Source: Alkalibacterium pelagium
Lineage (GTDB): Bacteria; Bacillota; Bacilli; Lactobacillales; Carnobacteriaceae_A
Direction of reading: 5' to 3'
Length of the DNA stretch: 64,000 nt
Assembly: GCF_900109325.1 (NCBI RefSeq)
Contig: NZ_FNZU01000001.1
Coordinates: 186,001-250,000 of the forward strand
Of the stretch, positions 1 to 8,348 are shown in pieces (the first letter of the stretch is position 1; the number at the start of each line of letters is the position of its first letter). The notes beneath the pieces were generated by a model. That model searched no databases and had not been told where the DNA came from. It saw nothing but the letters and a program-made list of their open reading frames with translations. The translations under genes and the position numbers were made by a program.

Positions 1-1
1 C

Positions 2-325
2 TACTCCAAGAGTCCGAACACTACACCACAGTTCCTGACATCTTCTGCAAAAGTGAAAGATTCCATGATTACTGACGGGTGTTATGTAGCAGGCGAAATC
101 AATCATTCCATCCTGTCACATAATGTCAAGGTTGGAAAAAATTCAGTTATTACTGATTCCTTCATCATGCCGAATGCGGTAATTGGAGAGAATGTCAGAA
201 TTGAAAAAGCAATTGTTGGAGAAGGCGCACATATTTATGATGATGCCGAGCTGGTGGGTACTGAAGATGACATTGCAGTCGCTGGATACGGAGAAGAAAT
301 AGGAGGGTATTCCGATGAGAAATAA
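2..325 (+). CDS. glgC: Glucose-1-phosphate adenylyltransferase (ADP-glucose pyrophosphorylase), C-terminal part
   Basis: The window opens inside this gene; the frame is open from base 2 and 107 codons remain. The visible part is the C-terminal left-handed beta-helix: hexapeptide-like repeats (around VKVGKNSVITDSFI and AVIGENVRIEKAIVGEGAHI) typical of GlgC. The full enzyme makes ADP-glucose from ATP and glucose-1-phosphate, the first committed step of bacterial glycogen synthesis. The catalytic N-terminal domain lies outside the window. The stop overlaps the glgD start by 11 bases, which suggests translational coupling, as expected for a GlgC/GlgD hetero-oligomer. The assignment rests on the beta-helix repeats and on glgD-glgA-glgP following. 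Confidence 0.9.
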   Translation, partial: YSKSPNTTPQFLTSSAKVKDSMITDGCYVAGEINHSILSHNVKVGKNSVITDSFIMPNAVIGENVRIEKAIVGEGAHIYDDAELVGTEDDIAVAGYGEEIGGYSDEK

Positions 326-1484
326 AATCGCACCAATACTGAATTTAGTCGAGTATGAAGACAAGCTGAAACCACTGACGAACAGAAGACCAGTGGCTTC
401 TCTGCCTTTTGCGTGTCGGTATCGTCTGATTGATTTTCCGTTTTCAAGTTTATATAATGCTGAAGCGGAATCTGCTGCACTGTTCATTTCCGGATCAGGC
501 CACTCCCTGTATGACCATATCCGTTCTGGATCCACATGGGGACTGGATTCTCTAGCTGGTGGAGGAGTATTCACACATTCTCAGGTTAAACTAAAAGCCG
601 ACCGCAGCGCTGAATCAAAACACGACCGTTTCTATTATGAAGATCACTATAATTACGTGACTCGTGCCAGAGCCGAGTATGTCGTGATGATGGGTTCAGC
701 TTTCCTATCGAACATTCAGATTGAATCGCTCATGCATTTCCATGAAGATAAGGATAGTCAGGTCACGGTTGTCTACAAGAAAGTGAACAGAAATGAACTG
801 AGCAGCGACACGGTCTATTCTGCACTTGAATTGGGAGATGAAGAGGACTGTGATATCAGCGGCGTTACAGCCATATCTGATGTAAAGGAAGACCGCTTCA
901 ATCTGAACATGGAAACGATGATTTTAAGCAAGAAAACCTTCCTCGATTATCTGTACAGAGCGAAACAGGCTGATATGGATATAAACGTTAACAATTTTAT
1001 CAAGTTCAGTCTTGAATCAGGCTGTTCTGTCTACGGCTATGAATATACGGGGTACCTTAAAGTCATTGAAGACATCAAGAGTTATTATGATGCCAATATG
1101 GACATGCTGGATGAGGACAACTTCAATTCACTGTTCTATCGTGCCGATCCAGTTAGAACACGTTCTAAGAATTCAGCTCCAACTTATTATGGAAAATCCG
1201 CGGTCATTGAAAATGCTCAGTTTGCTAATGACTGCGAGGTATATGGTACGGTGAAGGATTCTCTGGTTTATCGGAAAGTAACAATAGCTGAAGATGCACA
1301 CATCGAAGATTCAATTATCATGCAGGATTCCTGTATCGAAGAAGGAGCCTACTTAAAACATGTCATTCTTGACAAACATGTGTATGTGAAAAAAGGTGCC
1401 CGTCTGGAAGGGACAGCCGATAATCCTATAGTTATTGCTAAAGACGGTGTTGTTTATGCAGAAGGAGAGGTCAAGGAGGAGTGA
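315..1484 (+). CDS. glgD: GlgD, regulatory-type subunit of ADP-glucose pyrophosphorylase
   Basis: The 389-residue protein has a nucleotidyltransferase-like N-terminal domain (SLPFACRYRLIDFPFSSL near residues 29-46) and a C-terminal left-handed beta-helix (about residues 295-380). In Bacillales and Lactobacillales GlgD is a paralogue of GlgC that has little activity alone and modulates GlgC in a mixed complex. The start ATG lies inside glgC behind GGAGGG; the end overlaps the possible GTG start of glgA. Length and position between glgC and glgA are typical. Lack of catalysis is inferred from the family, not tested residue by residue. Confidence 0.93.
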   Translation: MRNKIAPILNLVEYEDKLKPLTNRRPVASLPFACRYRLIDFPFSSLYNAEAESAALFISGSGHSLYDHIRSGSTWGLDSLAGGGVFTHSQVKLKADRSAESKHDRFYYEDHYNYVTRARAEYVVMMGSAFLSNIQIESLMHFHEDKDSQVTVVYKKVNRNELSSDTVYSALELGDEEDCDISGVTAISDVKEDRFNLNMETMILSKKTFLDYLYRAKQADMDINVNNFIKFSLESGCSVYGYEYTGYLKVIEDIKSYYDANMDMLDEDNFNSLFYRADPVRTRSKNSAPTYYGKSAVIENAQFANDCEVYGTVKDSLVYRKVTIAEDAHIEDSIIMQDSCIEEGAYLKHVILDKHVYVKKGARLEGTADNPIVIAKDGVVYAEGEVKEE

Positions 1485-1492
1485 GTAAGGAA

Positions 1493-2932
1493 ATGAAACT
1501 ATTATTTGCTGCTTCAGAGTGTGCACCTTTCTTTAAAACTGGTGGACTCGGGGATGTCATGGGTTCCCTCCCAAAGGAACTGGCGAAAGAAGGGAACGAT
1601 GTCCGTGTCGTTCTTCCCTATTTTGTTCAGAAGCTAAGTGAAGAGACGATTGAGGAACTGGAAGATGTCTGTTCTTTCACCGTCAAGGTAGGATGGAGGA
1701 ATCAGCATTGTGGCATCAAGCAGCTGGTTAGAGATAAGGTGACATACTACTTTATTGATAATCTCTTTTATTTTGACAGGGAAAATCTCTATGACTATGG
1801 AGATGACAGTGAACGTTTTGCCTTTTTCCAGCAGGCGGCTATTGAAATGCTTGAACAAATAGGTTTCATCCCAGATATCCTTCATGTCAATGACTGGCAG
1901 ACTGCGATGATGCCTGTGCTTTTAAAAGATAAATACAGCTGGATTAATAGCTTGAGAGATATAAAAACGGTACTGACGATTCATAACATTCTGTTTCAAG
2001 GCGTCTATGATCAGTATGTGCTGTCCGACCACTTTGATATCGGCTATGCAGCATTCCACGAAAGAGGATTGAAGTACGGGGACAATGTGTGCTGGCTGAA
2101 AGGCGGCATCTACTATGCTGATCTGGTCACCACGGTCAGTCCGACATATGCGAATGAAATTCAGACACCTGAGTTTGGCTACGGACTGGATGGAGATTTA
2201 AGAAATATTCAGCACAAGCTTGTCGGAATCGTTAATGGGATAGACTATGATACCTATAATCCCCAGACAGATTCAGTCATACCAGCTACGTTTTCAAAAG
2301 ACGATTTATCCGGTAAAGTAAAAAGCAAACTGGCTCTACAGAAAAGAGTGGGGCTACCGGAAGATGACGAAGTTGCTTTAGTGGGAATCGTTACTCGCCT
2401 GGATGAACAGAAAGGCGTAGAGCTGATCGTCGATGCGATGGAAGAACTGATGAAGCACCGTCATATGCAGATGGTACTGATCGGAACGGGTAAACCGTAT
2501 TTCGAAGATGCGTTCAGATATTATACGGAGACCTACCCGGACAAGTTCAGTGCAATTATTGATTTCGACAGTGAACTGGCTCAGTGGATCTATGCAGGAT
2601 CAGATCTGTTCCTTATGCCATCATTATTTGAACCGTGCGGACTATCTCAGCTTAATTCACTGAGATATGGCACCTTGCCGATCGTCCATGAAACCGGGGG
2701 ACTGGTGGATACGATTCAGCCACATAATGAGTGGACAGATGAAGGAACAGGATTCAGTTTCCATGATTTTGATGTCCTGACGATGTTGAGCACGATCGAC
2801 CGCGCCCTGACTGTCTATTATGATAGGCCTGACAGTTTTAATACATTGCAGATCAGAGCGATGGAAACAGATAATAGCTGGAAACAGTCGGCTCAAAAGT
2901 ATCTGGATCAGTACCGCTATCTGGTTTATTAA
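1493..2932 (+). CDS. glgA: Glycogen synthase (ADP-glucose alpha-1,4-glucosyltransferase, GT5)
   Basis: Adds glucose from ADP-glucose to the non-reducing ends of glycogen. The N-terminus reads MKLLFAASECAPFFKTGGLG, the GT5 ADP-glucose-binding KTGGL motif; the C-terminal GT-B half has the EPCGL motif (SLFEPCGLSQLNSLRYGTLP) and a TGGLVDT segment. About 479 aa, normal for the family. Two starts are possible: a GTG at 1481 overlapping the glgD stop and the ATG at 1493. I prefer 1493 because AAGGAGG at 1473-1479 is only one base from the GTG, and because family members start at this point. No glgB is visible; it may lie upstream. Confidence 0.94.
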   Translation: MKLLFAASECAPFFKTGGLGDVMGSLPKELAKEGNDVRVVLPYFVQKLSEETIEELEDVCSFTVKVGWRNQHCGIKQLVRDKVTYYFIDNLFYFDRENLYDYGDDSERFAFFQQAAIEMLEQIGFIPDILHVNDWQTAMMPVLLKDKYSWINSLRDIKTVLTIHNILFQGVYDQYVLSDHFDIGYAAFHERGLKYGDNVCWLKGGIYYADLVTTVSPTYANEIQTPEFGYGLDGDLRNIQHKLVGIVNGIDYDTYNPQTDSVIPATFSKDDLSGKVKSKLALQKRVGLPEDDEVALVGIVTRLDEQKGVELIVDAMEELMKHRHMQMVLIGTGKPYFEDAFRYYTETYPDKFSAIIDFDSELAQWIYAGSDLFLMPSLFEPCGLSQLNSLRYGTLPIVHETGGLVDTIQPHNEWTDEGTGFSFHDFDVLTMLSTIDRALTVYYDRPDSFNTLQIRAMETDNSWKQSAQKYLDQYRYLVY

Positions 2933-3010
2933 TGGTGACTGATTCAAGCAACTGTATCAGAATGATCATGTTTAAGAGTCGATTTTCTGTCAATTAGAAC
3001 TTTATTAACG

Positions 3011-3053
3011 AACGAAAATAGTATGACTGCAATTAAGTTATACTATTTTCGTT
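3011..3053 (+). terminator. Perfect inverted repeat between glgA and glgP
   Basis: A 14-bp perfect inverted repeat (AACGAAAATAGTAT at 3011-3024 and its complement at 3040-3053, 15-nt loop) is followed by a T-rich stretch (TATTTGTATTT). It lies 79 bases after the glgA stop. It could end most glgCDA transcripts or only lower read-through into glgP, which starts 115 bases later. The stem is AT-rich, so it may be a partial or attenuating terminator. Confidence 0.55.
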
Positions 3054-3167
3054 TATTTGTATTTAAAATGTCAAAAGGGGACAATGCCTGTATAGACAGG
3101 TTAGAGATTTCTTTTCAAATTTTAATCTATGAGGTATACTCGGGGTAGAAAAGATGGAGGAATGTTT

Positions 3168-5606
3168 ATGGAAGTAACAGTTAAACAGTTTGTTAAAGAA
3201 TTTAAACAGCAGTTTCAAAGCATGTATGCCTACAGTTACGAAGAAGGATCAAACGAACAGCTTTACAATGCTTTAGGTCTGCTCGTAAAAAACTATATTT
3301 CAAGTTACTGGAAAGAGACAAGAGAAAAGTATATTAAAAACAGCGTCAAACAAGTGTATTATTTTTCTATGGAATTTCTTCCCGGTAGACAATTAAGAAG
3401 TAATGCATATAACTTGGGTCTTTTAGATGTGGTTAAAGAAGGTTTGAGCGAACTGGAATTATCATTTGATCAGCTGGCAGAAGCAGAAGCCGACCCGGCA
3501 TTAGGTAATGGTGGCTTGGGACGTCTCGCTTCCTGCTTTATGGATTCACTGGCTTCTCTAGGTATGGCAGGTAATGGAAATGGTATTCGTTATCAGTATG
3601 GCCTGTTCAGACAAAAGTTTGTCGATGGGTACCAGGTTGAACTGCCTGAAAACTGGTTAAGGTACAGAAATGTATGGGAAACGAGAAATGACAAATCTAC
3701 CTGTATGGTGAGATTCGGCGGGAATGTCTGGCTGGAAGAAAACCATCAGGGCCATCTGGTCCCACATTATGAGAATACTTTGAATGTTCTGGCCGTGCCT
3801 TATGATACCCCTATGGTTGGCTATAGAAATGACACAGTCAATAATCTTCGTTTATGGTCAGCTGAAATCCCGGTAGAAGAAGAAGCGAACTATCATACGA
3901 TTGAAGAAACAGAGCCAATCAAGGAGATCACTCAGGTCCTGTACCCAGATGATTCCAACTATGAAGGCCGCCTGCTTCGTCTGAAACAGGAATACTTCAT
4001 GGTATCGGCGGGGGTACAGTCCATTATCAGGCACTTCCGTAAATATAATGTTCCCCGTAAGAACATTCCTGATAAAGTGGCTATCCATATCAATGATACT
4101 CATCCTGCTTTAGTTGTTCCTGAACTGATGCGTATCCTTATCGATGAAGAGCATTTATCATGGGAACAGGCTTGGGAAATCACATTCAAGACATGCAGCT
4201 ATACTAACCATACCATTCTTCGTGAAGCACTGGAAAAATGGCCGATCGATATGATGAAAGAGCTGCTGCCTAGAATTTACATGATCATCGAAGAAATCAA
4301 CAATCGCTTTGTTGAAAATACTCTGCCACTATATGGAGAGCGCATCACCTGGCAGACAGCCATTCTGCAGAATGGAGTCGTCAACATGGCTCACCTAGCA
4401 GTGATCGGCAGTCACAGTGTGAATGGGGTAGCTAAACTTCATACTGACATTCTCATGAATGATGTGCTGAAAGATTTCTTTGAATTATATCCGGAACGGT
4501 TCAACAACAAGACTAACGGCATTACTCAGCGTAGATGGGTTCACTTAGCCAATCCTGAGCTGACTAAACTTATCGACGAAAAAATTGGGGAAAACTGGAA
4601 GCTTACTCCGTCAGAACTTAAAGTGTTCAAAGGCTTCGAGAAAGATAAGGATACATTAAATAAGCTAACGGATGTAAAGCTTAAGAATAAAAAACGTCTG
4701 GCTGACTATATCAAGGAAGTCAAAGGAATCACAGTTGACCCGAATGCCTTGTTCGATGTTCAGATCAAGCGTCTGCATGCTTACAAGCGACAGCATTTGA
4801 ATCTGCTGCATATTCTGCACCGCTATCTTGAAATCAAAGCAGACCCATCTGCTGACTATGTTCCTAGAGTCTTCATATTCGGGGCAAAGGCTGCACCAAG
4901 CTACCATTATGCAAAGCAGATTATTAAAGTGATCAACTCTCTGGCTGATCTGGTGAACAACGATCCTGATGTCGGCGACAAGCTGAAAATTGTCTTCTTT
5001 GAAAATTACGGTGTATCTCTGGCGGAGAAAATAATTCCGGCTGCAGATATCAGTGAACAGATTTCACTTGCAAGTATGGAAGCGTCAGGAACAAGCAACA
5101 TGAAACTGATGGCAAACGGAGCTCTAACATTGGCGACATTGGATGGAGCGAATATTGAAATAAAAGATTTTGTTGGTGAAGAGAATCTATTTGTCTTTGG
5201 ACTATCCAGCAAAGAAGTATACGAATTGAAAGCAAATCAGTCTTATCAGGCAAGGGAACTTTATGAGTCTAATCCGAAACTTAAGAATGTTCTGGATGCA
5301 CTGACCAGTGGAACGATTCCGAATCTACAAGATGAAGGCTATGCGTTATTCGATTCACTGGTTAACTTTAATGATGAATATTTTGTATTGAAAGATTTCG
5401 CATCATATGTCGAGGCTCAGAATAAAGTCGATGATCTATATAAAGATCAGAATGAGTGGGCGCGTAAATCCTTGTTGAATATCGCGTCTTCTGCTCCATT
5501 TTCAGCTGACTACACAATTCAGCGCTACGCAGATGATATCTGGAAAGTCAGATCCTGTGTTGAGGAAGATGAAGGGGTCCATCTGGTAGATGAACCCTTG
5601 TATTAA
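3168..5606 (+). CDS. glgP: Glycogen/maltodextrin phosphorylase (GT35)
   Basis: Releases glucose-1-phosphate from glycogen or maltodextrin ends. The pyridoxal-phosphate site is clear in EASGTSNMKLMANGALTLAT; other phosphorylase blocks are DPALGNGGLGRLASCF near the N-terminus and NGITQRRWV in the middle. About 812 aa, normal for the family. The frame is open further upstream, but GGAGG at 3156-3160 sits 7 bases before ATG 3168 and only one base before ATG 3162, so 3168 is the best start. It is last in the glycogen cluster and ends in a strong terminator. The amylopullulanase often found next is absent. Confidence 0.95.
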   Translation: MEVTVKQFVKEFKQQFQSMYAYSYEEGSNEQLYNALGLLVKNYISSYWKETREKYIKNSVKQVYYFSMEFLPGRQLRSNAYNLGLLDVVKEGLSELELSFDQLAEAEADPALGNGGLGRLASCFMDSLASLGMAGNGNGIRYQYGLFRQKFVDGYQVELPENWLRYRNVWETRNDKSTCMVRFGGNVWLEENHQGHLVPHYENTLNVLAVPYDTPMVGYRNDTVNNLRLWSAEIPVEEEANYHTIEETEPIKEITQVLYPDDSNYEGRLLRLKQEYFMVSAGVQSIIRHFRKYNVPRKNIPDKVAIHINDTHPALVVPELMRILIDEEHLSWEQAWEITFKTCSYTNHTILREALEKWPIDMMKELLPRIYMIIEEINNRFVENTLPLYGERITWQTAILQNGVVNMAHLAVIGSHSVNGVAKLHTDILMNDVLKDFFELYPERFNNKTNGITQRRWVHLANPELTKLIDEKIGENWKLTPSELKVFKGFEKDKDTLNKLTDVKLKNKKRLADYIKEVKGITVDPNALFDVQIKRLHAYKRQHLNLLHILHRYLEIKADPSADYVPRVFIFGAKAAPSYHYAKQIIKVINSLADLVNNDPDVGDKLKIVFFENYGVSLAEKIIPAADISEQISLASMEASGTSNMKLMANGALTLATLDGANIEIKDFVGEENLFVFGLSSKEVYELKANQSYQARELYESNPKLKNVLDALTSGTIPNLQDEGYALFDSLVNFNDEYFVLKDFASYVEAQNKVDDLYKDQNEWARKSLLNIASSAPFSADYTIQRYADDIWKVRSCVEEDEGVHLVDEPLY

Positions 5607-5678
5607 AAGTAATCCTGATTTAGGGTGGTGAAGAATCTTGTGGTTCTTTAACCAGATGGGATACTAATTAATCAGAAT

Positions 5679-5732
5679 AAAAGCCGTCAAATCGAGTCAG
5701 GGAAGTTTTCCCTCGATTTGACGGCTTTTTCT
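5679..5732 (+). terminator. Rho-independent terminator of glgP
   Basis: An 18-bp perfect stem (AAAAGCCGTCAAATCGAG at 5679-5696; complement 5712-5729) with a 15-nt loop and a terminal T run. The leading A run makes it able to act on both strands. Confidence 0.93.
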
Positions 5733-5794
5733 GTATTTGAAATTAGAAATTTAGTATATTGGTCCTTATTTTTAGCTTTTGGATTGGATGAGTA

Positions 5795-6120
5795 GGCTGT
5801 ATGATGCGTCTTAGAACAAAGTCACCAGCAGATTCTGGATGAGTGTGTCGCAAGACGGGTCTTAGGGCCAACTCACGGCTGCTCACCACATCGAGTGAGT
5901 CGCAAGACGGATCTTAGGACCAACTCACGGCTGCTCACCACATCGAGTGAGTCGCAAGACGGATCTTACAACCAACTCACTGTCACTCACCACACCGAGT
6001 TTGTCGCAAGACGGATCTTAGGACCAACTCACGGCCGCTCACCATATCGAGTGAGTCGCAAGACGGATCTTACAACCAACTTACGGCCACCCACGGTCAA
6101 TCTCCACCTCGAGTGGGGCG
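5795..6120. repeat. 52-bp tandem repeat array (four full units plus diverged ends)
   Basis: Four units with exact 52-base period start at 5847, 5899, 5951 and 6003, each opening GTCGCAAGACGG and containing CCAACTCAC and ATCGAGTGA-like segments. A fifth, longer diverged unit starts at 6055, and a decayed unit precedes the array (about 5795-5846). Each unit has complementary ACTCAC and GTGAGT arms that pair across the unit boundary. The spacers are part of the repeat, so this is not a CRISPR. The array fills the gap between the glgP terminator and the tenA stop. Bases 5735-5794 show nothing recognisable. Confidence 0.9.
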
Positions 6121-6184
6121 TAACAAGCTGACCAGCTCAATACCACCTGTTTCCTCACTCAGAACGCCGCATATTACCTATCAC

Positions 6185-6853
6185 TTAGACCGGCCACTTT
6201 TCAATATGGTAGGCCATATTCCAGAACATCCACTCCAGCTGACAGCTTTTGACAAAAGCTTCCTTCATGCGAGCTTTTTCAGCATCTGAAGCTGACTCTG
6301 CATATGCGTCAAGTCGTGTTCGGAATGTACTGATAATCGTATCCACTTCGTTTTTTGCATAGAAGGAGATCCATTCAGAAAAAGGATGAGTATCATCTAT
6401 AGAAAATGTTTCTTTCAAGTGATGGGCAATTTCCAGATAGGTCCATGGACAAGGGAGCAGCACAGCGAGAATTTCGCCGAAACTTCCTCGTTGAGCAACA
6501 TCAAGCATATGACGAGTGTAGTGATGTGCGGATGGAGCCAATGGTTCATACTGTAAATCTTTATATCTGACACCAGCTACCTGACAGAAATTAGTGTGAG
6601 GGTGCACTTCAGCATCCAGAATGAACGTGATCTGACTGTTAAAAACTGCCATATCCTCTCTAAGTAGACTTTTTGAAATAGCTATACCGTAAACTTGATT
6701 AAAGGTATTTAAGTATTCAAAATCCTGTTTGACATAATGAATGAGCTGTTCAGCTTCCAGTTGTCCAGATCCTATTCCTTGCACGAAGGGATGTCTGAAA
6801 ATAGACTGGAATATTGAATCAGCTTCTTGCCTTAATTCTTCGGTAAATGACAT
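6185..6853 (-). CDS. tenA: TenA family protein (aminopyrimidine aminohydrolase / thiaminase II)
   Basis: Members hydrolyse aminopyrimidines derived from degraded thiamine, salvaging HMP for vitamin B1 synthesis. The 222-aa protein has the usual all-helical TenA pattern: FVQGIGSGQLEAEQLIHYVKQDFEYL near the N-terminus, the catalytic cysteine in LLPCPWTYLEIA, and a C-terminal conserved Glu/Trp segment (CQLEWMFWNMAY), which places it in the TenA_C class. GGAGG lies 7 bases before the ATG. A TPP riboswitch and its terminator lie upstream on the same strand, fitting repression by thiamine pyrophosphate. No other thi gene is in the window. Confidence 0.92.
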   Translation of the reverse strand: MSFTEELRQEADSIFQSIFRHPFVQGIGSGQLEAEQLIHYVKQDFEYLNTFNQVYGIAISKSLLREDMAVFNSQITFILDAEVHPHTNFCQVAGVRYKDLQYEPLAPSAHHYTRHMLDVAQRGSFGEILAVLLPCPWTYLEIAHHLKETFSIDDTHPFSEWISFYAKNEVDTIISTFRTRLDAYAESASDAEKARMKEAFVKSCQLEWMFWNMAYHIEKWPV

Positions 6854-6960
6854 GGTTTAGCCTCCAGTAGTATGATAGTTACAATATGCCACCTTATGAC
6901 TCCCGCTCCAAAAATAGTAACCGACGAAGGAGCAGAAAGGCAGATGAACAAGAAGAACAC

Positions 6961-6974
6961 CGGCTGAGAAAAGC
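6961..6974 (-). promoter_or_regulatory. 14-nt segment complementary to the TPP aptamer core
   Basis: On the transcribed (minus) strand these bases read GCTTTTCTCAGCCG, the exact complement of CGGCTGAGAAAAGC in the aptamer (positions 7212-7225). It lies in the roughly 207-base stretch between the riboswitch terminator and tenA, where I find no convincing gene. A functional role is not shown. Confidence 0.5.
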
Positions 6975-7060
6975 GGTCTGATGCAGGAAGTGAAGGGTGC
7001 GAGAAGAACGGGAATGGATCTACGCATTTAACTTCATCTATATATAAGTTATCTGACTGC

Positions 7061-7093
7061 AAAAAAGCCGCTCTGCTTATCTGCAGGGCGGCT
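7061..7093 (-). terminator. Riboswitch-associated rho-independent terminator
   Basis: On the minus strand an 11-bp stem (arms at 7093-7083 and 7076-7066, AGCCGCCCTGC with one G-T pair) is followed by a T run (7066-7061). It sits just downstream of the TPP aptamer, as expected for a transcription-terminating expression platform. Confidence 0.85.
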
Positions 7094-7156
7094 TAACTTA
7101 AAAGTCATGATGAACGCTGGAGAGTCGTCTAAAACACTCCATACATAATGATCTAA

Positions 7157-7245
7157 GCTCCACTTCCCTACGCTGGAGTTAACCAGATCAGGTTCCAAGG
7201 GTCAAAGCATTGCTTTTCTCAGCCGTCAGCGGCTCCCCTAGTGAA
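7157..7245 (-). ncRNA. TPP (THI box) riboswitch
   Basis: The minus strand carries the conserved TPP aptamer blocks in order: ACTAGGGGAGCC at the 5' end, CGGCTGAGA, ACCCTTGGAACCTGATCTGG and CGTAGGGAAGTGG at the 3' end. It is followed by a terminator hairpin and then tenA. This supports ligand-induced termination when TPP is plentiful. Confidence 0.95.
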
Positions 7246-7272
7246 AGAGATATTCAATTATCTTTCAAGCTC

Positions 7273-7301
7273 ATTATGGCATACGTATCCTTGTATCGCA
7301 A
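7273..7301 (-). promoter_or_regulatory. Promoter for the riboswitch-tenA transcript
   Basis: Minus-strand -35 TTGCGA (7301-7296), 17-base spacer, -10 CATAAT (7278-7273), placed about 30 bases before the aptamer and downstream of the uppP stop. Confidence 0.6.
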
Positions 7302-7326
7302 GAAAAAACGTAAACAGCTTAGTCAG

Positions 7327-8154
7327 TTATCCTATCAGCCAGAAGTATCCGATGACGACGAAACCTACAGCTATCCTGTACCAGCCGAATGAGCTGAAGT
7401 CATTTCGACGGATGTAGTTCATAAGGAATTTGATGGCAAAAATTGATACCAGGAAAGATACAATACAGCCGACGATCAGAATGAGTAATTCTTCTAATGT
7501 GAAAGTAAAGCCGAATCCCAGCAGTTTGATCAGACTTGCCCCCATCATCACGGGGATGGACAGGAAGAAAGAATATTCAGCAGCAATCGGACGGGCTGTT
7601 CCAATAAGGATAGCCCCGACAATCGTTGCACCTGAACGGGATGTACCTGGAATCAGAGCAAGCACCTGAAAGAACCCAATCATGAGGGCGACTTTATAAT
7701 TTAAATCTTCCCAAGTTGCTATAGTTGGAATCTTTCCTTCATTACGTTTCTCTATTACGATAAATGCGACCCCATAGATGATGAGGGCTACTGCTACTGT
7801 AATCCAGTTATAGAAAAGGTTATGGATGGCATCTTCAAACAGGACACCGAATACGCCTGCAGGAATGATGCCGATAAGTACTTTGTACCAGATATGCCAG
7901 GTTTCTTTTTTCTGCAGATCATTTTTTCCTGAGTCAAAGGGGTTAAGTTTTTTAAAATAAAGCAGAACTACCGCCATAATGGAAGCCAGCTGAATGACTA
8001 CAAGGAACATTTCCTTGAATTCGTCAGTAGTATTAAGTATGAGAAACTCGTCTACCAGGATCATGTGCCCGGTGCTGCTAACAGGCAGCCATTCTGTAAT
8101 CCCTTGTACTACGCCCAGTATGATGGACTTTAATAATTCTAATAACACAGTCAT
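7327..8154 (-). CDS. uppP: Undecaprenyl-diphosphatase UppP (BacA family)
   Basis: Dephosphorylates undecaprenyl pyrophosphate so that the lipid carrier can be reused for peptidoglycan and wall polymer export; overexpression gives bacitracin resistance in other species. The 275-aa integral membrane protein carries the two BacA signature regions: [17 protein letters not shown] near the N-terminus and [10 protein letters not shown] in the second half. AAAGGAG precedes the ATG with very short spacing; a GTG two codons downstream (8148) has better spacing and may be the true start. It is monocistronic as far as visible. I find no terminator between its stop and the riboswitch promoter. Confidence 0.95.
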   Translation of the reverse strand: MTVLLELLKSIILGVVQGITEWLPVSSTGHMILVDEFLILNTTDEFKEMFLVVIQLASIMAVVLLYFKKLNPFDSGKNDLQKKETWHIWYKVLIGIIPAGVFGVLFEDAIHNLFYNWITVAVALIIYGVAFIVIEKRNEGKIPTIATWEDLNYKVALMIGFFQVLALIPGTSRSGATIVGAILIGTARPIAAEYSFFLSIPVMMGASLIKLLGFGFTFTLEELLILIVGCIVSFLVSIFAIKFLMNYIRRNDFSSFGWYRIAVGFVVIGYFWLIG

Positions 8155-8348
8155 ATCTCCTTTTTGTTAAATTCAACTCTTCCATCTTAACAAAAACAGG
8201 CGTTAAAAAACCATAAGAATATGAAGAATTCATCACAAAATCTTTTTAGTTTTTGTTTACCCTAGGATGTGTTACTATTATTTATAGAATAAGTATCGGA
8301 AATTATGTATACTGTCAGCACAAAAATTTTGAGAAAGTAGGGAGAATT

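Noticed and set aside
5847-6120. CRISPR array
   Set aside because: Repeats are contiguous with no unique spacers, and no cas genes are nearby.
5895-6131. 78-codon open frame through the 52-bp array
   Set aside because: The 52-base period is not a multiple of three, so each unit is read in a different frame; no ribosome binding site. It is an artefact of the repeat.
6940-7000. Second TPP riboswitch on the plus strand
   Set aside because: CGGCTGAGAAAAGC is present but the ACCCTTGGAACCTGATCTGG and 3' CGTAGGGAAG blocks are absent, and no gene follows on that strand.
6832-7062. 76-codon minus-strand frame between riboswitch and tenA
   Set aside because: No binding site, overlaps the tenA start, composition unlike a real protein. 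Reported only as an unexplained leader.
7210-7392. Small plus-strand gene across the riboswitch and end of uppP
   Set aside because: Antisense to the TPP aptamer and the uppP 3' end; no ribosome binding site.
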